64,000 nucleotides of DNA from Piscinibacter sp. (GCA_019635485.1 JAHBZL010000025.1:1-64000); one strand, 5' to 3'; numbered from the stretch's first letter, positions 35,758 to 45,173 are shown. A program made the numbers and translations. Notes: generated by a model not told the origin, from the sequence alone.

Positions 35758-36500
35758 CGTGGGGCTCCCAGCATCGACACGGCGGGCTCGTCCTTGACGT
35801 GCAGCCCGCATTCCTTGGCCTTCTCGTCCTCCCACCACCAGCGGCCGGCGCGGAAGGGTTCGCCGACGGCGATGGCCCGCGTGCAGGGCGCGCAGCCGAT
35901 GCTCGGCATGAACTCGTCATGCAGCGGGTTGTAGGGCACGTCGTTCGTCGCGATGTAGTGCCACACGTCGGCCCAGCTCCAGTCGGCCAGCGGGTTGAAC
36001 TTGGTGCGGCCCTTGTCGTCGGGTTCCGAGAACGGCACCTCGGCGCGCGTGTCGCTCTGCTCGCGGCGCAGGCCGGTCACCCAGGCGCTCCTGCCGTCGA
36101 GCATGCGCGCGAGCGGCTCCAGCTTGCGCAGCGCGCAGCAGGCCTTGCGCAGCTCGATGCTCTCGTACATCGCGCGCTCGCCGTTCTGGCGCACGAAGTG
36201 GACCACCGCCTCGGCGACCGGCTCGAAGGCCCGCACCTCGAGGCCGTAGCGCTCGTGGATGCGCGGCAGCAGCGCCAGGGTCTGCTCGTGCAGCTGGCCG
36301 GTCTGCAGCGTGGCGATGTCGATGCCGAGCTGGTGGCGTGCGATCAGGTCGGTGATCACCATGTCCTCGGCGCCCAGGCTCGTGGCCTGCACGATGCGGC
36401 CGGCATGCTCGGTGGCGGCACTCTGCAGCACCGCGACGGCGTGCGCGACGCGCTCGTCGAAGCCGGTGGTGGCGCGCGCGTAGAGGTCGACGGCGCTCAT
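35754..36500 (-). CDS. cysH: adenylyl-sulfate (APS) reductase
   Basis: A 248-residue PAPS/APS-reductase family protein. KACCALRKLEPL (~118) and GCAPCTRA (~200) provide the CC...CxxC set that ligates a 4Fe-4S cluster, which marks the APS-using form; PAPS-using enzymes lack these cysteines. The catalytic ECGLH near the C-terminus (KAKECGLHVKDEPA) is present. It reduces APS to sulfite with thioredoxin. It is in the middle of the cys operon, with overlaps of 3-4 nt at both ends. Confidence 0.95.
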   Translation of the reverse strand: MSAVDLYARATTGFDERVAHAVAVLQSAATEHAGRIVQATSLGAEDMVITDLIARHQLGIDIATLQTGQLHEQTLALLPRIHERYGLEVRAFEPVAEAVVHFVRQNGERAMYESIELRKACCALRKLEPLARMLDGRSAWVTGLRREQSDTRAEVPFSEPDDKGRTKFNPLADWSWADVWHYIATNDVPYNPLHDEFMPSIGCAPCTRAIAVGEPFRAGRWWWEDEKAKECGLHVKDEPAVSMLGAPR

Positions 36501-37042
36501 ATGGAGGCCCCCCCGTTGACGAACTCCTGCGCCTGCTGCGCGAGGCGCTCGGCGGTACCTGCCGGCTGCGCGAACAGCGGCCGGTTGTCGCGCACGTCGC
36601 CCTGGTAGTGCCCGGGGAAGAACGACAGCGCCCGCTGCGCCGCCTCGCGCGACTGGTCGGCGCGCAGCACCACCGCATCGACGCCGGTGCGCTGCAGCAA
36701 CGGCAGCATGTCCACCAGCACTTCGCCGGTCGCCCGGACCTCGCCGGCGAAACGCCAGCGCGAGCGCAGCAGGCGCGCCTGGCTGTAGGCGCGGCCGTCG
36801 GTCCACTTCGGGAAGTGCAGGGCGACCAGCGAGAGGCGCGGCAGGTCCGCGGCCAGGTCCTCGATCGGGTGGTCGTTGGGCACCCGCACGCCCACCGGCA
36901 CGCCGGCCGGCCAGCTGGCGCGCACCGCGTGCCACTGCGCCAGATCGAGCAGCAGGTGCGGGTCCGGGTTGATGCTGACCGGCGGGCCGTCTTCGCCGCC
37001 GAGGGGATGCCAGGGGTCCTTGTGCAGGTCGACGAACTTCAT
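36497..37042 (-). CDS. DUF934 protein, sulfite-reduction accessory
   Basis: A 181-residue member of DUF934, a family nearly always beside cysI and cysH in betaproteobacteria. It has no cofactor motif. The pattern LVALHFPKWTDGRAYSQARL (~70-95) is the family core. It may help assemble or feed electrons to CysI; the role is not known from sequence. The stop overlaps the cysH start by 4 nt and its ATG lies 9 nt after cysI. Confidence 0.88.
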   Translation of the reverse strand: MKFVDLHKDPWHPLGGEDGPPVSINPDPHLLLDLAQWHAVRASWPAGVPVGVRVPNDHPIEDLAADLPRLSLVALHFPKWTDGRAYSQARLLRSRWRFAGEVRATGEVLVDMLPLLQRTGVDAVVLRADQSREAAQRALSFFPGHYQGDVRDNRPLFAQPAGTAERLAQQAQEFVNGGASI

Positions 37043-37051
37043 GGGTCGGGC

Positions 37052-38746
37052 TCAGGCGGCGTGCGCCGTGCTGCGGCGCACCGCGTTGGCCGGGCCCTTG
37101 AAGGGCTCGATGCCGATGCGGCGCACCGTGTCGATGAAGCGCTCGCGCGTGGCGCGCTGCGTCTTGTAGGTCTCGATCACCGCCTCGATCGCGTCGGCCA
37201 CCTCGTCGGCGGCGAACGACGGGCCGATCACCTTGCCCGGCACCGACGGGCCGGACAGCTGCGAGCCGTCGGAGCCGCCGAGCGTCAGCTGGTACCACTC
37301 GGCGCCGTCCTTGTCGACGCCGAGCACGCCGATGTGGCCGCTGTGGTGGTGACCGCAGGAGTTGATGCAGCCGCTGATGTGCAGGTCGATGTCGCCGATG
37401 TCGTGCAGCTCGTCGAGGTCGGCGAAGCGCTCGGTGATCTCGGCGGCGAGCGGCAGCGAGCGGGCGTTGGCCAGGCCGCAGAAGTCCCCGCCGGGGCAGG
37501 CGATCATGTCGGTCAGGTAGCCGATGTTCGGCGAGGCGAAGCTCGCCGCCCGCGCGGCCTGCCACAGCGCGGCCAGGTCGGCCTCGCGCACCCAGGGCAG
37601 CAGCAGGTTCTGGTCGTGCGTGACGCGCAGTTCGCCATGGCTGAAACGCTCGGCGATCGCGGCCGCGGCGTCCATCTGGTCGGCCGTCACGTCGCCGGGC
37701 GCCTGGCCCGCGCGCTTGAGCGACAGCGTCACCGCGCGGTAGCCGGCGAGCCGGTGGCCGTGCACGTTGCGCTCGAGCCAACGGCGGAAGGCCGGCGCCG
37801 TCTCGGCCGGCGCCGCAGCCGGCGCGCCGGCTTCGGTCACGCCCTCGGGCAGCAAGAAGCTGCGCTGCACGCGCTCGAATTCGGCGTGCGGGATGCGGTG
37901 TGCCGCGCCGTCGCGGTCGTCGTTCAGGATGTGGGCGTACTCGGCCTCGACCGCGTCGAAGAACTTCTGGCCCTCGGCCTTGACGAGGATCTTGATGCGC
38001 GCCTTGTACATGTTGTCGCGCCGGCCGTAGCGGTTGTAGGCGCGCACGATCGCCTCGATGTACAGCAGCACGTCCTGCCAGGGCAGGAACTCGCGGATCT
38101 GCGTGCCGATTACTGGCGTGCGGCCCATGCCGCCGCCCACCAGCACCCGGAAGCCGATCTCGCCGGCGGCGTTCTTCAGCAGCTGCAGGCCGATGTCGTG
38201 CCAGGCGATCGCCGCGCGGTCCTCGCGCGCGCCGGTGACGGCGATCTTGAACTTGCGCGGCAGGAACGCGAACTCCGGGTGCAGCGTGCTCCACTGGCGC
38301 AGGATCTCGATGTACGGCCGCGGGTCGACCACCTCGTCCGGCGCGATGCCGGCCAGCGCGTCGCTGGTGATGTTGCGGATGCAGTTGCCGCTGGTCTGGA
38401 TGCCGTGCATGTCGACCTCGGCCAGCGCATCCATCACGTCCGCGCTGCGCACCAGCGGGATCCAGTTGAACTGCAGGTTCTGGCGCGTCGTGAAGTGCCC
38501 GTAGCCGCGGTCGTACTCGCGAGCGATTCGCCCGAGCATGCGCAGCTGGCGCGCCGAGATCTCGCCGTACGGCACCGCGATGCGCAGCATCGGCGCATGG
38601 CGCTGCACGTACCAGCCGTTCTGCAGGCGCAGCGGGCGGAACTCCTCCTCGCCCAGCTTGCCGGCAAGGTTGCGTTCGAGCTGATCGCGGTACTGCGCGG
38701 CACGGGCGTGGACGAACTGGCGGTCGAAGGCGGTGTACTGGTACAT
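37052..38746 (-). CDS. cysI: sulfite reductase hemoprotein (nitrite/sulfite reductase family)
   Basis: A 564-residue siroheme/4Fe-4S reductase. Siroheme-binding half-domain signatures include FTTRQNLQFNWI and TSGNCIRNITSD. The cluster ligands are ACPGGDFCGLANAR (C-x5-C) and HISGCINSCGHHH (C-x3-C) near 395-450. It reduces sulfite to sulfide by six electrons. No flavoprotein partner (cysJ) is encoded here, so ferredoxin is the likely donor. The gene leads the operon with DUF934, cysH, cysD, cysN and cobA. Confidence 0.92.
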   Translation of the reverse strand: MYQYTAFDRQFVHARAAQYRDQLERNLAGKLGEEEFRPLRLQNGWYVQRHAPMLRIAVPYGEISARQLRMLGRIAREYDRGYGHFTTRQNLQFNWIPLVRSADVMDALAEVDMHGIQTSGNCIRNITSDALAGIAPDEVVDPRPYIEILRQWSTLHPEFAFLPRKFKIAVTGAREDRAAIAWHDIGLQLLKNAAGEIGFRVLVGGGMGRTPVIGTQIREFLPWQDVLLYIEAIVRAYNRYGRRDNMYKARIKILVKAEGQKFFDAVEAEYAHILNDDRDGAAHRIPHAEFERVQRSFLLPEGVTEAGAPAAAPAETAPAFRRWLERNVHGHRLAGYRAVTLSLKRAGQAPGDVTADQMDAAAAIAERFSHGELRVTHDQNLLLPWVREADLAALWQAARAASFASPNIGYLTDMIACPGGDFCGLANARSLPLAAEITERFADLDELHDIGDIDLHISGCINSCGHHHSGHIGVLGVDKDGAEWYQLTLGGSDGSQLSGPSVPGKVIGPSFAADEVADAIEAVIETYKTQRATRERFIDTVRRIGIEPFKGPANAVRRSTAHAA

Positions 38747-38909
38747 GGCTTTCAGAAGCTGTGACGAACCCGCGCGCCTGGCCGACAGAACGCGGCTGGA
38801 TCCGCGGGCAAAGCACAGTTCACAGTTCGTGCTATGGCGAGCATTTGCAACGATCTAGCCGCCGCGTTCTGGCGGGACGACGCGGGGTGGCGGGTTCGTT
38901 CACAGCTTC
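38747..38909 (-). promoter_or_regulatory. probable promoter region of the cys operon
   Basis: The 163 bp between the permease stop and cysI have no gene. On the minus strand a TTGCAA (near 38850) followed by an A/T-richer patch CATAGC could be a sigma-70 promoter, but the match is weak. A CysB-type control would be expected for this operon; I cannot define its site. Confidence 0.3.
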
Positions 38910-39677
38910 TCAATGGATGACTTTGAGGCCCGCGGTCACGAGGGCCGTGCACAGCAGCGCGCGCACCAGCTTCTCGGGCATGCGGCGGGTCAGCTGCGCG
39001 CCGAGCCAGATGCCGGGGATCGAGCCGATCAGCAGCGCGCCGAGCAGGTTCCAGTCGACGTGGCCGAGCGTCGCGTGGCCGATGCCGGCCACCAGCGTCA
39101 ACGGCACGGCGTGGGCGATGTCGGTGCCGACCACGCGATGCGACTCCAGGCGCGGGTAGATCAGCATGATCAGCGTCGCGCCGATCGCGCCGGCGCCGAT
39201 CGAACTCAGCGACACCAACACGCCGAGCACCAGGCCGCACAGCACCGTCAGCCAGGGCTTGCGCGCTTCCGGGATCCAGCGCTCCAGGCGCAGGCCGACG
39301 GCATGCCAGGCCTGCTTGTAGGCCACCACCACCGCGGTCAGCAGCAGCGCGGTGCCCAGCGCCAGCGTCAGCGTGCTGGCCCAGCCCTTCGTGATGCCGG
39401 TGGTGTGCATCAGCGCGACGGTCGCCAGCGACGCCGGAATGCTGCCGGCCAGCAGCAGCCCGGTGATGCGCCACTGCACATGCCCGGCCATATGGTGGGA
39501 GGCCGAGCCGGCCGACTTGGTGATCGCCGCGAACCACAGGTCCGTGCCGATCGCGACTGCCGGGTTCAGCTTGAACACCGACAGCAGCAGCGGCGTCATC
39601 AGCGAGCCGCCGCCGACGCCGGTCATGCCGACGATGGCGCCGACGCCGAAGCCGCTGAGAATGGCGATCCAGTCCAT
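38910..39677 (-). CDS. TauE/SafE-family permease (sulfite or sulfonate-related exporter)
   Basis: A 255-residue integral membrane protein with about eight TM helices. The N-terminal GAIVGMTGVGGGSLMTPLLL and internal VSLSSIGAGAIGATLIMLIY halves are the family's repeated signature. TauE/SafE proteins move sulfite or related sulfur anions. The position immediately upstream of cysI, same strand, supports a sulfur role, for instance relieving excess sulfite. The start 39677 begins directly at the first TM helix. Confidence 0.88.
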   Translation of the reverse strand: MDWIAILSGFGVGAIVGMTGVGGGSLMTPLLLSVFKLNPAVAIGTDLWFAAITKSAGSASHHMAGHVQWRITGLLLAGSIPASLATVALMHTTGITKGWASTLTLALGTALLLTAVVVAYKQAWHAVGLRLERWIPEARKPWLTVLCGLVLGVLVSLSSIGAGAIGATLIMLIYPRLESHRVVGTDIAHAVPLTLVAGIGHATLGHVDWNLLGALLIGSIPGIWLGAQLTRRMPEKLVRALLCTALVTAGLKVIH

Positions 39678-39730
39678 GGGTCCGTGGTGGAGCCGCGCGG
39701 GAGGCGGCGGAAGCTGCACTCTAGGGACCG

Positions 39731-39770
39731 GCTATATATATGAGAAGAACTTCTTTCTTAGTTGCTTATC
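39731..39770. promoter_or_regulatory. A/T-rich divergent promoter region with dyad
   Basis: Between the permease and the patatin-like gene this is an island of A/T in GC-rich DNA. It contains TATATATA (39733-39740) and the dyad AGAAG-AA-CTTCT (39743-39754). A LysR-type regulator such as CysB could bind here for the sulfur genes; this is not proven. Confidence 0.4.
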
Positions 39771-39782
39771 GTCAGCGGGAAT

Positions 39783-40700
39783 ATGAACGCTGACCGCCGG
39801 CGGGTGGTGGCGGCGGCCGGCGGGCTCCTGGCCAGCCTGCTGGCAGGCTGCCAGACCGCGCCGCCGGTCGCGCCCACCCCGCCCGTCGAACCGCCGGCCG
39901 CGCCGCCGCCTCCTGCACCGCCGCGCCCGCCGCGCATCGGCCTGGCGCTGGGCGGCGGGGCCGCGCGCGGGTTTGCCCACATCGGCGTGATCCAGGCGCT
40001 GGAGGAGAGCGGCATCCGGCCGGACCTCGTGGTCGGTACCTCCGCCGGCAGCCTGGTCGCGGCGCTCTACGCGGCGGGCCGCAACGGCGCCGAACTGGGC
40101 CGGCTGGCCGACGCGATGGACGAATCGGCCATCACCGACTGGGCCTTTCCCGGCCGCGGGCTGATCCGCGGCGAGGCGCTCGCGCGCTTCGTAAGGGAGC
40201 ACACCGGCGGCAAGGCGATCGAGCAGATGACGCTGCCGCTGGGCATCGTCGCGACGGACCTGGACTCGGGCGCGCCGATCCTGTTCCAACGCGGTGATCC
40301 CGGCGCCGCTGTGCGCGCCTCCAGCGCCGTGCCGGCGGTGTTCCAGCCGGTGCGCATCGGCACCCGGGAGTACGTCGACGGCGGGCTGGTGTCGCCGGTG
40401 CCGGTGCGATTCGCGCGCCAGATGGGCGCCGAACGGGTGATCGCGGTGGACATCTCCGCGGGGCCGGACGGCAATCCGACCGGCGACCCACTGCGCATGC
40501 TGCTGCAGACCTTCGCCATCATGGGGCGCAGCATCAACCAGTTCGAGCTGCGCGACGCGGACGTGGTGCTGCGCCCGCGGCTGGCCGGCGTCTCGGGGGC
40601 GGACTTTGCCGGCCGGCGGCGCAACATCCAGGCGGGGCGGGAGGTGGTGCTGGCGCAGCTCGGCGAACTACGCTTGAAGCTGGCCGCCCGCAGCCACTGA
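39783..40700 (+). CDS. patatin-like phospholipase lipoprotein
   Basis: A 305-residue lipoprotein with a lipobox LLAGC (Cys ~26) and a proline-rich linker of ~25 residues. The patatin domain contains oxyanion loop GLALGGGAARGFAH, nucleophile GTSAG (GxSxG) and the DGG dyad in REYVDGGLVS. Such enzymes hydrolyse phospholipid acyl bonds; this one is anchored in the periplasm or outer membrane. It resembles RssA-type proteins in length. No operon partner: the phasin gene converges on it from the other side. Confidence 0.9.
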   Translation: MNADRRRVVAAAGGLLASLLAGCQTAPPVAPTPPVEPPAAPPPPAPPRPPRIGLALGGGAARGFAHIGVIQALEESGIRPDLVVGTSAGSLVAALYAAGRNGAELGRLADAMDESAITDWAFPGRGLIRGEALARFVREHTGGKAIEQMTLPLGIVATDLDSGAPILFQRGDPGAAVRASSAVPAVFQPVRIGTREYVDGGLVSPVPVRFARQMGAERVIAVDISAGPDGNPTGDPLRMLLQTFAIMGRSINQFELRDADVVLRPRLAGVSGADFAGRRRNIQAGREVVLAQLGELRLKLAARSH

Positions 40701-40720
40701 ATCGAGTCCCCAAAAAGAAG

Positions 40721-40743
40721 CGGCCCGGCGGAGGGCCGGGCCG
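40721..40743 (-). terminator. terminator stem between patatin-like gene and phasin
   Basis: CGGCCCGG (40721-40728) pairs with CCGGGCCG (40736-40743); on the minus strand CTTCTTTTTGG follows. It suits the phasin transcript. A second 8-bp stem CCACGGGC-AC-GCCCGTGG (40786-40803) lies between it and the phasin stop. Confidence 0.6.
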
Positions 40744-40887
40744 GAAGGTACCTGAAGGTACCGAGGAGACAACCTTTCAGGGAGACCACGGGCACGCCCG
40801 TGGCTCTGCATAGATCAGGAACTCCGCGGCAAGTTCAAGGGGCCGCGCAGATTCTTTGTGGCCCCGGCGCCTTCGAGGCGGTCGCGA

Positions 40888-41445
40888 TCAGGCGGCGCGC
40901 TTGGTCTTGGTGGCGGCCTGGGTGGCCTTCACCGCGGTGGAGGTGACGGCCTGGATGTTCGCCTCGGCCACTTCCGCGGCCTGCTTGGCGGCCTTCTGGA
41001 CGCTTTCGTAGGCGTTGTTGGCGGCGGCGACGGCCGACTTCACCAGCGCGACAGCGTTTTCGGTGCCGGCCGGCGCGTTCTTCACGGCGGAGTCGACGAC
41101 CGACATGAACTTCTTCTGCGCGTCGGCGGCGGTTTCCTCGGCGACCTTGCCGACTTCCGCGTTCGTCGCGGCGGCGATGTCGTAGAGGTGGCGGCTGTAG
41201 GCGGCGGCCTTCTCGGCGGCCGGTTGCAGCAGGCCCGCCTGCAGCGCGAAGAACTCCTGCGCGTCCTTCACCGACAGCGCGGCGCGGGTGGTGTCGGCGG
41301 CCTCGGACAGGGCGGTCTTGGCGACCTGCAGGTTCAGCTCGACCAGCTTCTCGACGCCTTCGAAGGCCTTGTTGGTCAGGCCGAAGAGGGTTTCGACGTT
41401 GGCCTTGTTGGCGGCAATCACTTGTTCGGCGGTCATGAAGGACAT
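40888..41445 (-). CDS. phaP: phasin (PHA granule-associated protein)
   Basis: A 185-residue amphipathic, Ala- and Val-rich helical protein with the phasin_2 layout: [20 protein letters not shown] at the N-terminus, [15 protein letters not shown] following, and a C-terminal Ala/Lys helix ([10 protein letters not shown]). Phasins coat polyhydroxyalkanoate granules. The start 41445 has GGAGA 7 nt upstream. Upstream lies an 18-bp motif found twice that could be the regulator site. No other PHA gene is in the window. Confidence 0.93.
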   Translation of the reverse strand: MSFMTAEQVIAANKANVETLFGLTNKAFEGVEKLVELNLQVAKTALSEAADTTRAALSVKDAQEFFALQAGLLQPAAEKAAAYSRHLYDIAAATNAEVGKVAEETAADAQKKFMSVVDSAVKNAPAGTENAVALVKSAVAAANNAYESVQKAAKQAAEVAEANIQAVTSTAVKATQAATKTKRAA

Positions 41446-41495
41446 GGAAAGGTCTCCGGAGGGGGGTGGGTTCGGTTCAGCGGCGTGAAACACTT

Positions 41496-41571
41496 TTGTT
41501 GCACTGCAGCATGAGCAAAGTATATCGCTGCTCGTCAAGACTTCAAGGAGTTTTTGCTGCGCTGCATCATG
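41496..41571. promoter_or_regulatory. two 18-bp repeats upstream of the phasin gene
   Basis: TTGTTGCACTGCAGCATG (41496-41513) and TTGCTGCGCTGCATCATG (41554-41571) match at 15 of 18 positions, 58 bp apart, in the region between the divergent phasin and histone-deacetylase-like genes. TGCAGTGCAACA-type sequences are described as binding sites for the PHA regulator PhaR in related bacteria, so these are candidate PhaR sites. Confidence 0.55.
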
Positions 41572-41635
41572 GTTAGAGCGATTGTCCTAGCGGCATGTGA
41601 CGCTGTCGTTGCCGGCAGAATGCCCCGCGCCGCCC

Positions 41636-42601
41636 ATGCAAGCCTTCTATTCAGACCATTTCGTGCTGCCGCTGCCGGAGGGCCATCGGTTCCCGATGCC
41701 GAAGTACCGGCTGTTGCGCGAACGCATCGAACGGCAACCGGAGTTCCGCCTGCACGAGGCGCAGCCGGCCAGCGACGGCGAACTGGCGCTGGCGCACGAC
41801 CCGGGCTACATCGCCTCCGTCGCCGACGGCACGCTGAGCCCGGCCGCACAGCGCGAGATCGGCTTTCCCTGGTCGCCGCGCATGGTCGAACGCTCGCGGC
41901 GCTCGGTCGGCGCGACGATCGGGGCGGCGCGCGCCGCGCTGGCCGAGGGGGTGGCGGCCAACCTGGCGGGCGGCACTCACCATGCGAGCGCCGACCGCGG
42001 CGGCGGCTACTGCGTCTTCAACGATGCCGCGGTCGCGGCCCGGCTGATGCAGGCCGAATGGCACCGCCGGCCGGCGGGCGGGCGGCCGGGGCTGCTGCGG
42101 GTCGCGGTGATCGACCTCGACGTGCACCAGGGCAACGGCACCGCGGCCATCTTCCGCGACGACCCGACGGTCTTCACGCTCTCGCTGCACGGGGCGAAGA
42201 ACTTCCCCTTCCGCAAGGAACGCAGCGACCTGGACGTCGAGCTTCCCGACGGGTGCACCGACGCCCCTTACCTGGCGGCGCTGGACGACGCGCTGGCCGA
42301 ACTGTGGCGCCGGCATGGCGACAGCCTGCCCGGGCTGGTGTTCTACCTGGCCGGCGCCGACCCGCACGAGGACGACCGGCTCGGCCGGCTGAAGCTCAGC
42401 GCCGCCGGCCTGGCCGAGCGCGACCGGCGCGTCTTCGCGGCGTGCCGCGAGCGGGGAATCCCGGTGGCCGTCAGCATGGCCGGCGGCTATGGCCGCGTGA
42501 TCGACGTGACGGTCGACGTGCAGCAGCGCACCCTGGCCGAAGCCTGGGCGAGCTGGCGGCAATGGAACAATGCGGCCCATGACGCACCGACCGCAGCCTG
42601 A
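41636..42601 (+). CDS. histone deacetylase-like amidohydrolase
   Basis: A 321-residue arginase/deacetylase-fold enzyme. Metal and catalytic motifs are [19 protein letters not shown] (HH pair), [12 protein letters not shown] (first Asp-x-His ligands) and [12 protein letters not shown] (last Asp ligand), with the substrate-lining Gly-Gly-Tyr near the end. Bacterial members deacetylate acetylpolyamines, acetoin-related molecules or proteins. Its 3' end overlaps the thioesterase gene, making it first in a coupled series. Start 41636 fits the domain edge ([14 protein letters not shown]). Confidence 0.9.
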   Translation: MQAFYSDHFVLPLPEGHRFPMPKYRLLRERIERQPEFRLHEAQPASDGELALAHDPGYIASVADGTLSPAAQREIGFPWSPRMVERSRRSVGATIGAARAALAEGVAANLAGGTHHASADRGGGYCVFNDAAVAARLMQAEWHRRPAGGRPGLLRVAVIDLDVHQGNGTAAIFRDDPTVFTLSLHGAKNFPFRKERSDLDVELPDGCTDAPYLAALDDALAELWRRHGDSLPGLVFYLAGADPHEDDRLGRLKLSAAGLAERDRRVFAACRERGIPVAVSMAGGYGRVIDVTVDVQQRTLAEAWASWRQWNNAAHDAPTAA

Positions 42602-43022
42602 GCCGCGCCAGGCCTATCGCCACTTCAGCCCGGTGCCGACGCGCTGGATGGACAACGACGCCTACGGTCACGTCAACAACGTCGTCTACTACAGCTGGTT
42701 CGACACGGCGGTGAACCGCTACCTGATCGAGGCCGGCGCGCTGGACATCCACGCCGGCGCGGTGATCGGGCTGGTGATCGAGACGCGCTGCAACTACTTC
42801 GCCTCGCTGGCCTTCCCGCAGCTCGTCGAGGCCGGCCTGCGCGTGGCGCACCTCGGCCGCAGCAGCGTGCGCTACGAGGTCGGCCTGTTCGCCGAAGGGG
42901 CGCCCGAGAGCGCCGCCGGCGGGCACTTCGTGCATGTCTACGTCGACCGGGTCACGCGCCGGCCGGTCGAACTTCCCGGCGCGTTGCGCGCGGCCCTGCA
43001 ACCCCTGATGGCCCACCCATGA
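42570..43022 (+). CDS. acyl-CoA thioesterase, 4HBT hotdog family
   Basis: A 150-residue hotdog-fold protein with the 4HBT signature [20 protein letters not shown], whose Asp acts in hydrolysis of acyl-CoA thioesters. The rest ([20 protein letters not shown]) fits the YbgC/FadM-like branch. It overlaps the HDAC-like gene by 32 nt at its start; an ATG at 42579 is an alternative. Its stop overlaps the nitroreductase start by 4 nt. Confidence 0.88.
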   Translation: MRPMTHRPQPEPRQAYRHFSPVPTRWMDNDAYGHVNNVVYYSWFDTAVNRYLIEAGALDIHAGAVIGLVIETRCNYFASLAFPQLVEAGLRVAHLGRSSVRYEVGLFAEGAPESAAGGHFVHVYVDRVTRRPVELPGALRAALQPLMAHP

Positions 43023-43744
43023 CCGCCATGACCGCGATGACCGCCATGACCGATATCCCCGCCGCGGCGCAGGCCGTCGATGCCGCGATCACCTCGCGGC
43101 GCTCCATCCGTGCCTTCCTGCCGACCCCCGTGCCGCGGGCGACGGTGGAGGACATCCTGGCCGTCGCGGCGCGCGCGCCGTCGGGCACCAACACCCAGCC
43201 CTGGAAGGTGCATGTGCTGACCGGCGCGTCCCAGGCCGAGCTGACCCGCCGCATCGTCGCCGCCTACGACGACCCGGCGCAACGGGCGACCCACCACGAG
43301 GAGTACGCCTACTACCCGACCGAATGGGTCTCGCCTTACATCGACCGGCGGCGCAAGGTCGGCTGGGACCTGTACGGGCTGCTGGGCATCGGCAAGACCG
43401 ACAAGGCGCGCATGCACGCGCAGCACGGCCGCAACTACCGCTTCTTCGACGCGCCGGTCGGCCTGATCTTCACGATCGACCGCATCATGCAGCAGGGCAG
43501 CTGGCTGGACTACGGCATGTTCCTGCAGAACATCATGGTGGCCGCGCGCGGGCGCGGCCTGGACACCTGCCCGCAGGCCGCCTTCACGCAGTTCCATCGC
43601 ATCATCGAGGAGCAGCTCGGCATCGCCGGCAGCGAGATGGTGGTGTGCGGCATGTCGCTCGGCCACGCCGACCTGGCGGCGGTCGAGAACGCGCTGGTCA
43701 CCGAGCGCGAGCCGGTGGCGGGTTTCGCGAGGTTCCACGAATGA
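43019..43744 (+). CDS. nitroreductase-family flavoprotein with repeated start codons
   Basis: A 241-residue FMN flavoprotein: [20 protein letters not shown] (phosphate-binding Arg/Ser), [12 protein letters not shown], and C-terminal GHAD-type segment are family signatures. Family enzymes reduce nitro or quinone substrates with NAD(P)H. The gene begins with four near-identical 9-bp units encoding [12 protein letters not shown]; any of four ATGs could be used. It overlaps the thioesterase stop (ATGA) and the antiporter start (ATGA). Confidence 0.88.
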   Translation: MTAMTAMTAMTDIPAAAQAVDAAITSRRSIRAFLPTPVPRATVEDILAVAARAPSGTNTQPWKVHVLTGASQAELTRRIVAAYDDPAQRATHHEEYAYYPTEWVSPYIDRRRKVGWDLYGLLGIGKTDKARMHAQHGRNYRFFDAPVGLIFTIDRIMQQGSWLDYGMFLQNIMVAARGRGLDTCPQAAFTQFHRIIEEQLGIAGSEMVVCGMSLGHADLAAVENALVTEREPVAGFARFHE

Positions 43745-45147
43745 ACGCGCGGCACGCAGGGCTGTTCGTCGCGCTGCTGCTGGCCGGCGGCAGCGCCGCG
43801 GCGGCCGAGGTCGATGGCGCCGCGCTGGCCGCCTGGTGGGGCATTCCGTTCGCCGGCATGCTGCTGTCGATCGCGGTGATGCCGCTGGCGGCGCCGATCG
43901 TCTGGCACCACCACTACGGCAAGATCGCGGGGGGCTGGGCGCTCGCCTTCATGCTGCCGTACGCGGTCGTCGCGGGGCCGGGTGCGGCCGGCGGCGCGCT
44001 GGTGCACACGCTGGTGGCGGAGTACATCCCGTTCATCATCCTGCTGACGGCGCTGTTCACTGCGGCCGGCGGCATCTATATCCGCGGCAACCTGCACGGC
44101 AGCCCGGGGCTGAACACTTTGCTGATGGCCGTCGGCGCGGTGCTGGCCAGCCTGATGGGGACCACCGGGGCGTCGATGCTGCTGATCCGCCCGCTGATCC
44201 GGGCCAACGACAACCGCAAGCACGTGGTGCACGTGGTCGTGTTCTTCATCTTCATCGTCAGCAATGCCGGCGGCTCGCTGACCCCGCTGGGCGACCCGCC
44301 GCTGTTCCTCGGCTTCCTGAAGGGGGTCGACTTCTTCTGGACCGCGCAGCACATCTTCCCGGAGACGCTGTTCCTGGTCGGCACGCTGCTGGTGCTGTTC
44401 TTCGCGATCGACCGCTACTGGTACCGCAAGGAGGGTGTGCTGCCAAGGGATCCGACGCCCGACACGCCGCGCTTCGGCATCGACGGCGGCATCAACTTCC
44501 TGCCGCTGCTGGCGGTGGTGGCGCTGGTGCTGATGAGCGGCACCTGGCGTCCCGGCATCGCCTTCGACGTGTTCGGCACGCCGGTCGAGCTGCAGCAGCT
44601 GGCGCGCGATGCCGGGCTGATCGTCGTGACCTTCGTCTCGCTGGCGATCACGCCCAAGCGCGTGCGCAGCGACAACCAGTTCTCCTGGGCGCCGATGCAG
44701 GAGGTGGCCAAGCTCTTCATCGGCATCTTCCTGACGATGATCCCGGTGCTGGCGATGCTCAAGGCCGGCGAGGCAGGGGCCTTCGCGGCCGTGACGCGCG
44801 CGGTGACCGGGCCGGACGGCGCCCCCCTGCCCTGGGCCTACTTCTGGTTCAGCGGCACGCTCAGTTCCTTCCTCGACAACGCGCCGACCTACCTGGTGTT
44901 CTTCAACCTGGCCGGCGGCGACCCGCAGGTGCTGATGACCTCGCTCGCCGCGACGCTCGCCGCCGTGTCCGCCGGCTCGGTGTTCATGGGCGCCAACACC
45001 TACATCGGCAACGCGCCGAACTTCATGGTCAAGGCGATCGCCGAGGACCGCGGCATCCGCATGCCGAGCTTCTTCGGCTACATGGCCTGGTCCTGCGCGA
45101 TCCTGGTGCCGCTGTTCGTCCTGATGACCTTCCTCTGGTTCCGCTGA
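43741..45147 (+). CDS. NhaD-type sodium:proton antiporter
   Basis: A 468-residue integral membrane protein of the ion-transporter superfamily with ~11-12 TM helices after a signal-like N-terminus (FVALLLAGGSAAAA). Conserved bits include SNAGGSLTPLGDPPLFLGFL and SSFLDNAPTYLVFFNLAGGD, characteristic of NhaD/citrate transporter-like permeases. The ATG is in the overlap ATGA with the nitroreductase. It could maintain sodium or pH balance; the exact ion is inferred from family. Confidence 0.85.
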   Translation: MNARHAGLFVALLLAGGSAAAAEVDGAALAAWWGIPFAGMLLSIAVMPLAAPIVWHHHYGKIAGGWALAFMLPYAVVAGPGAAGGALVHTLVAEYIPFIILLTALFTAAGGIYIRGNLHGSPGLNTLLMAVGAVLASLMGTTGASMLLIRPLIRANDNRKHVVHVVVFFIFIVSNAGGSLTPLGDPPLFLGFLKGVDFFWTAQHIFPETLFLVGTLLVLFFAIDRYWYRKEGVLPRDPTPDTPRFGIDGGINFLPLLAVVALVLMSGTWRPGIAFDVFGTPVELQQLARDAGLIVVTFVSLAITPKRVRSDNQFSWAPMQEVAKLFIGIFLTMIPVLAMLKAGEAGAFAAVTRAVTGPDGAPLPWAYFWFSGTLSSFLDNAPTYLVFFNLAGGDPQVLMTSLAATLAAVSAGSVFMGANTYIGNAPNFMVKAIAEDRGIRMPSFFGYMAWSCAILVPLFVLMTFLWFR

Positions 45148-45173
45148 ACCGGTCCACCGACAAAGGCCCGCCC

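Noticed and set aside
38747..38909. Riboswitch upstream of cysI
   Set aside because: No SAM-type conserved blocks found; only a weak promoter-like sequence.
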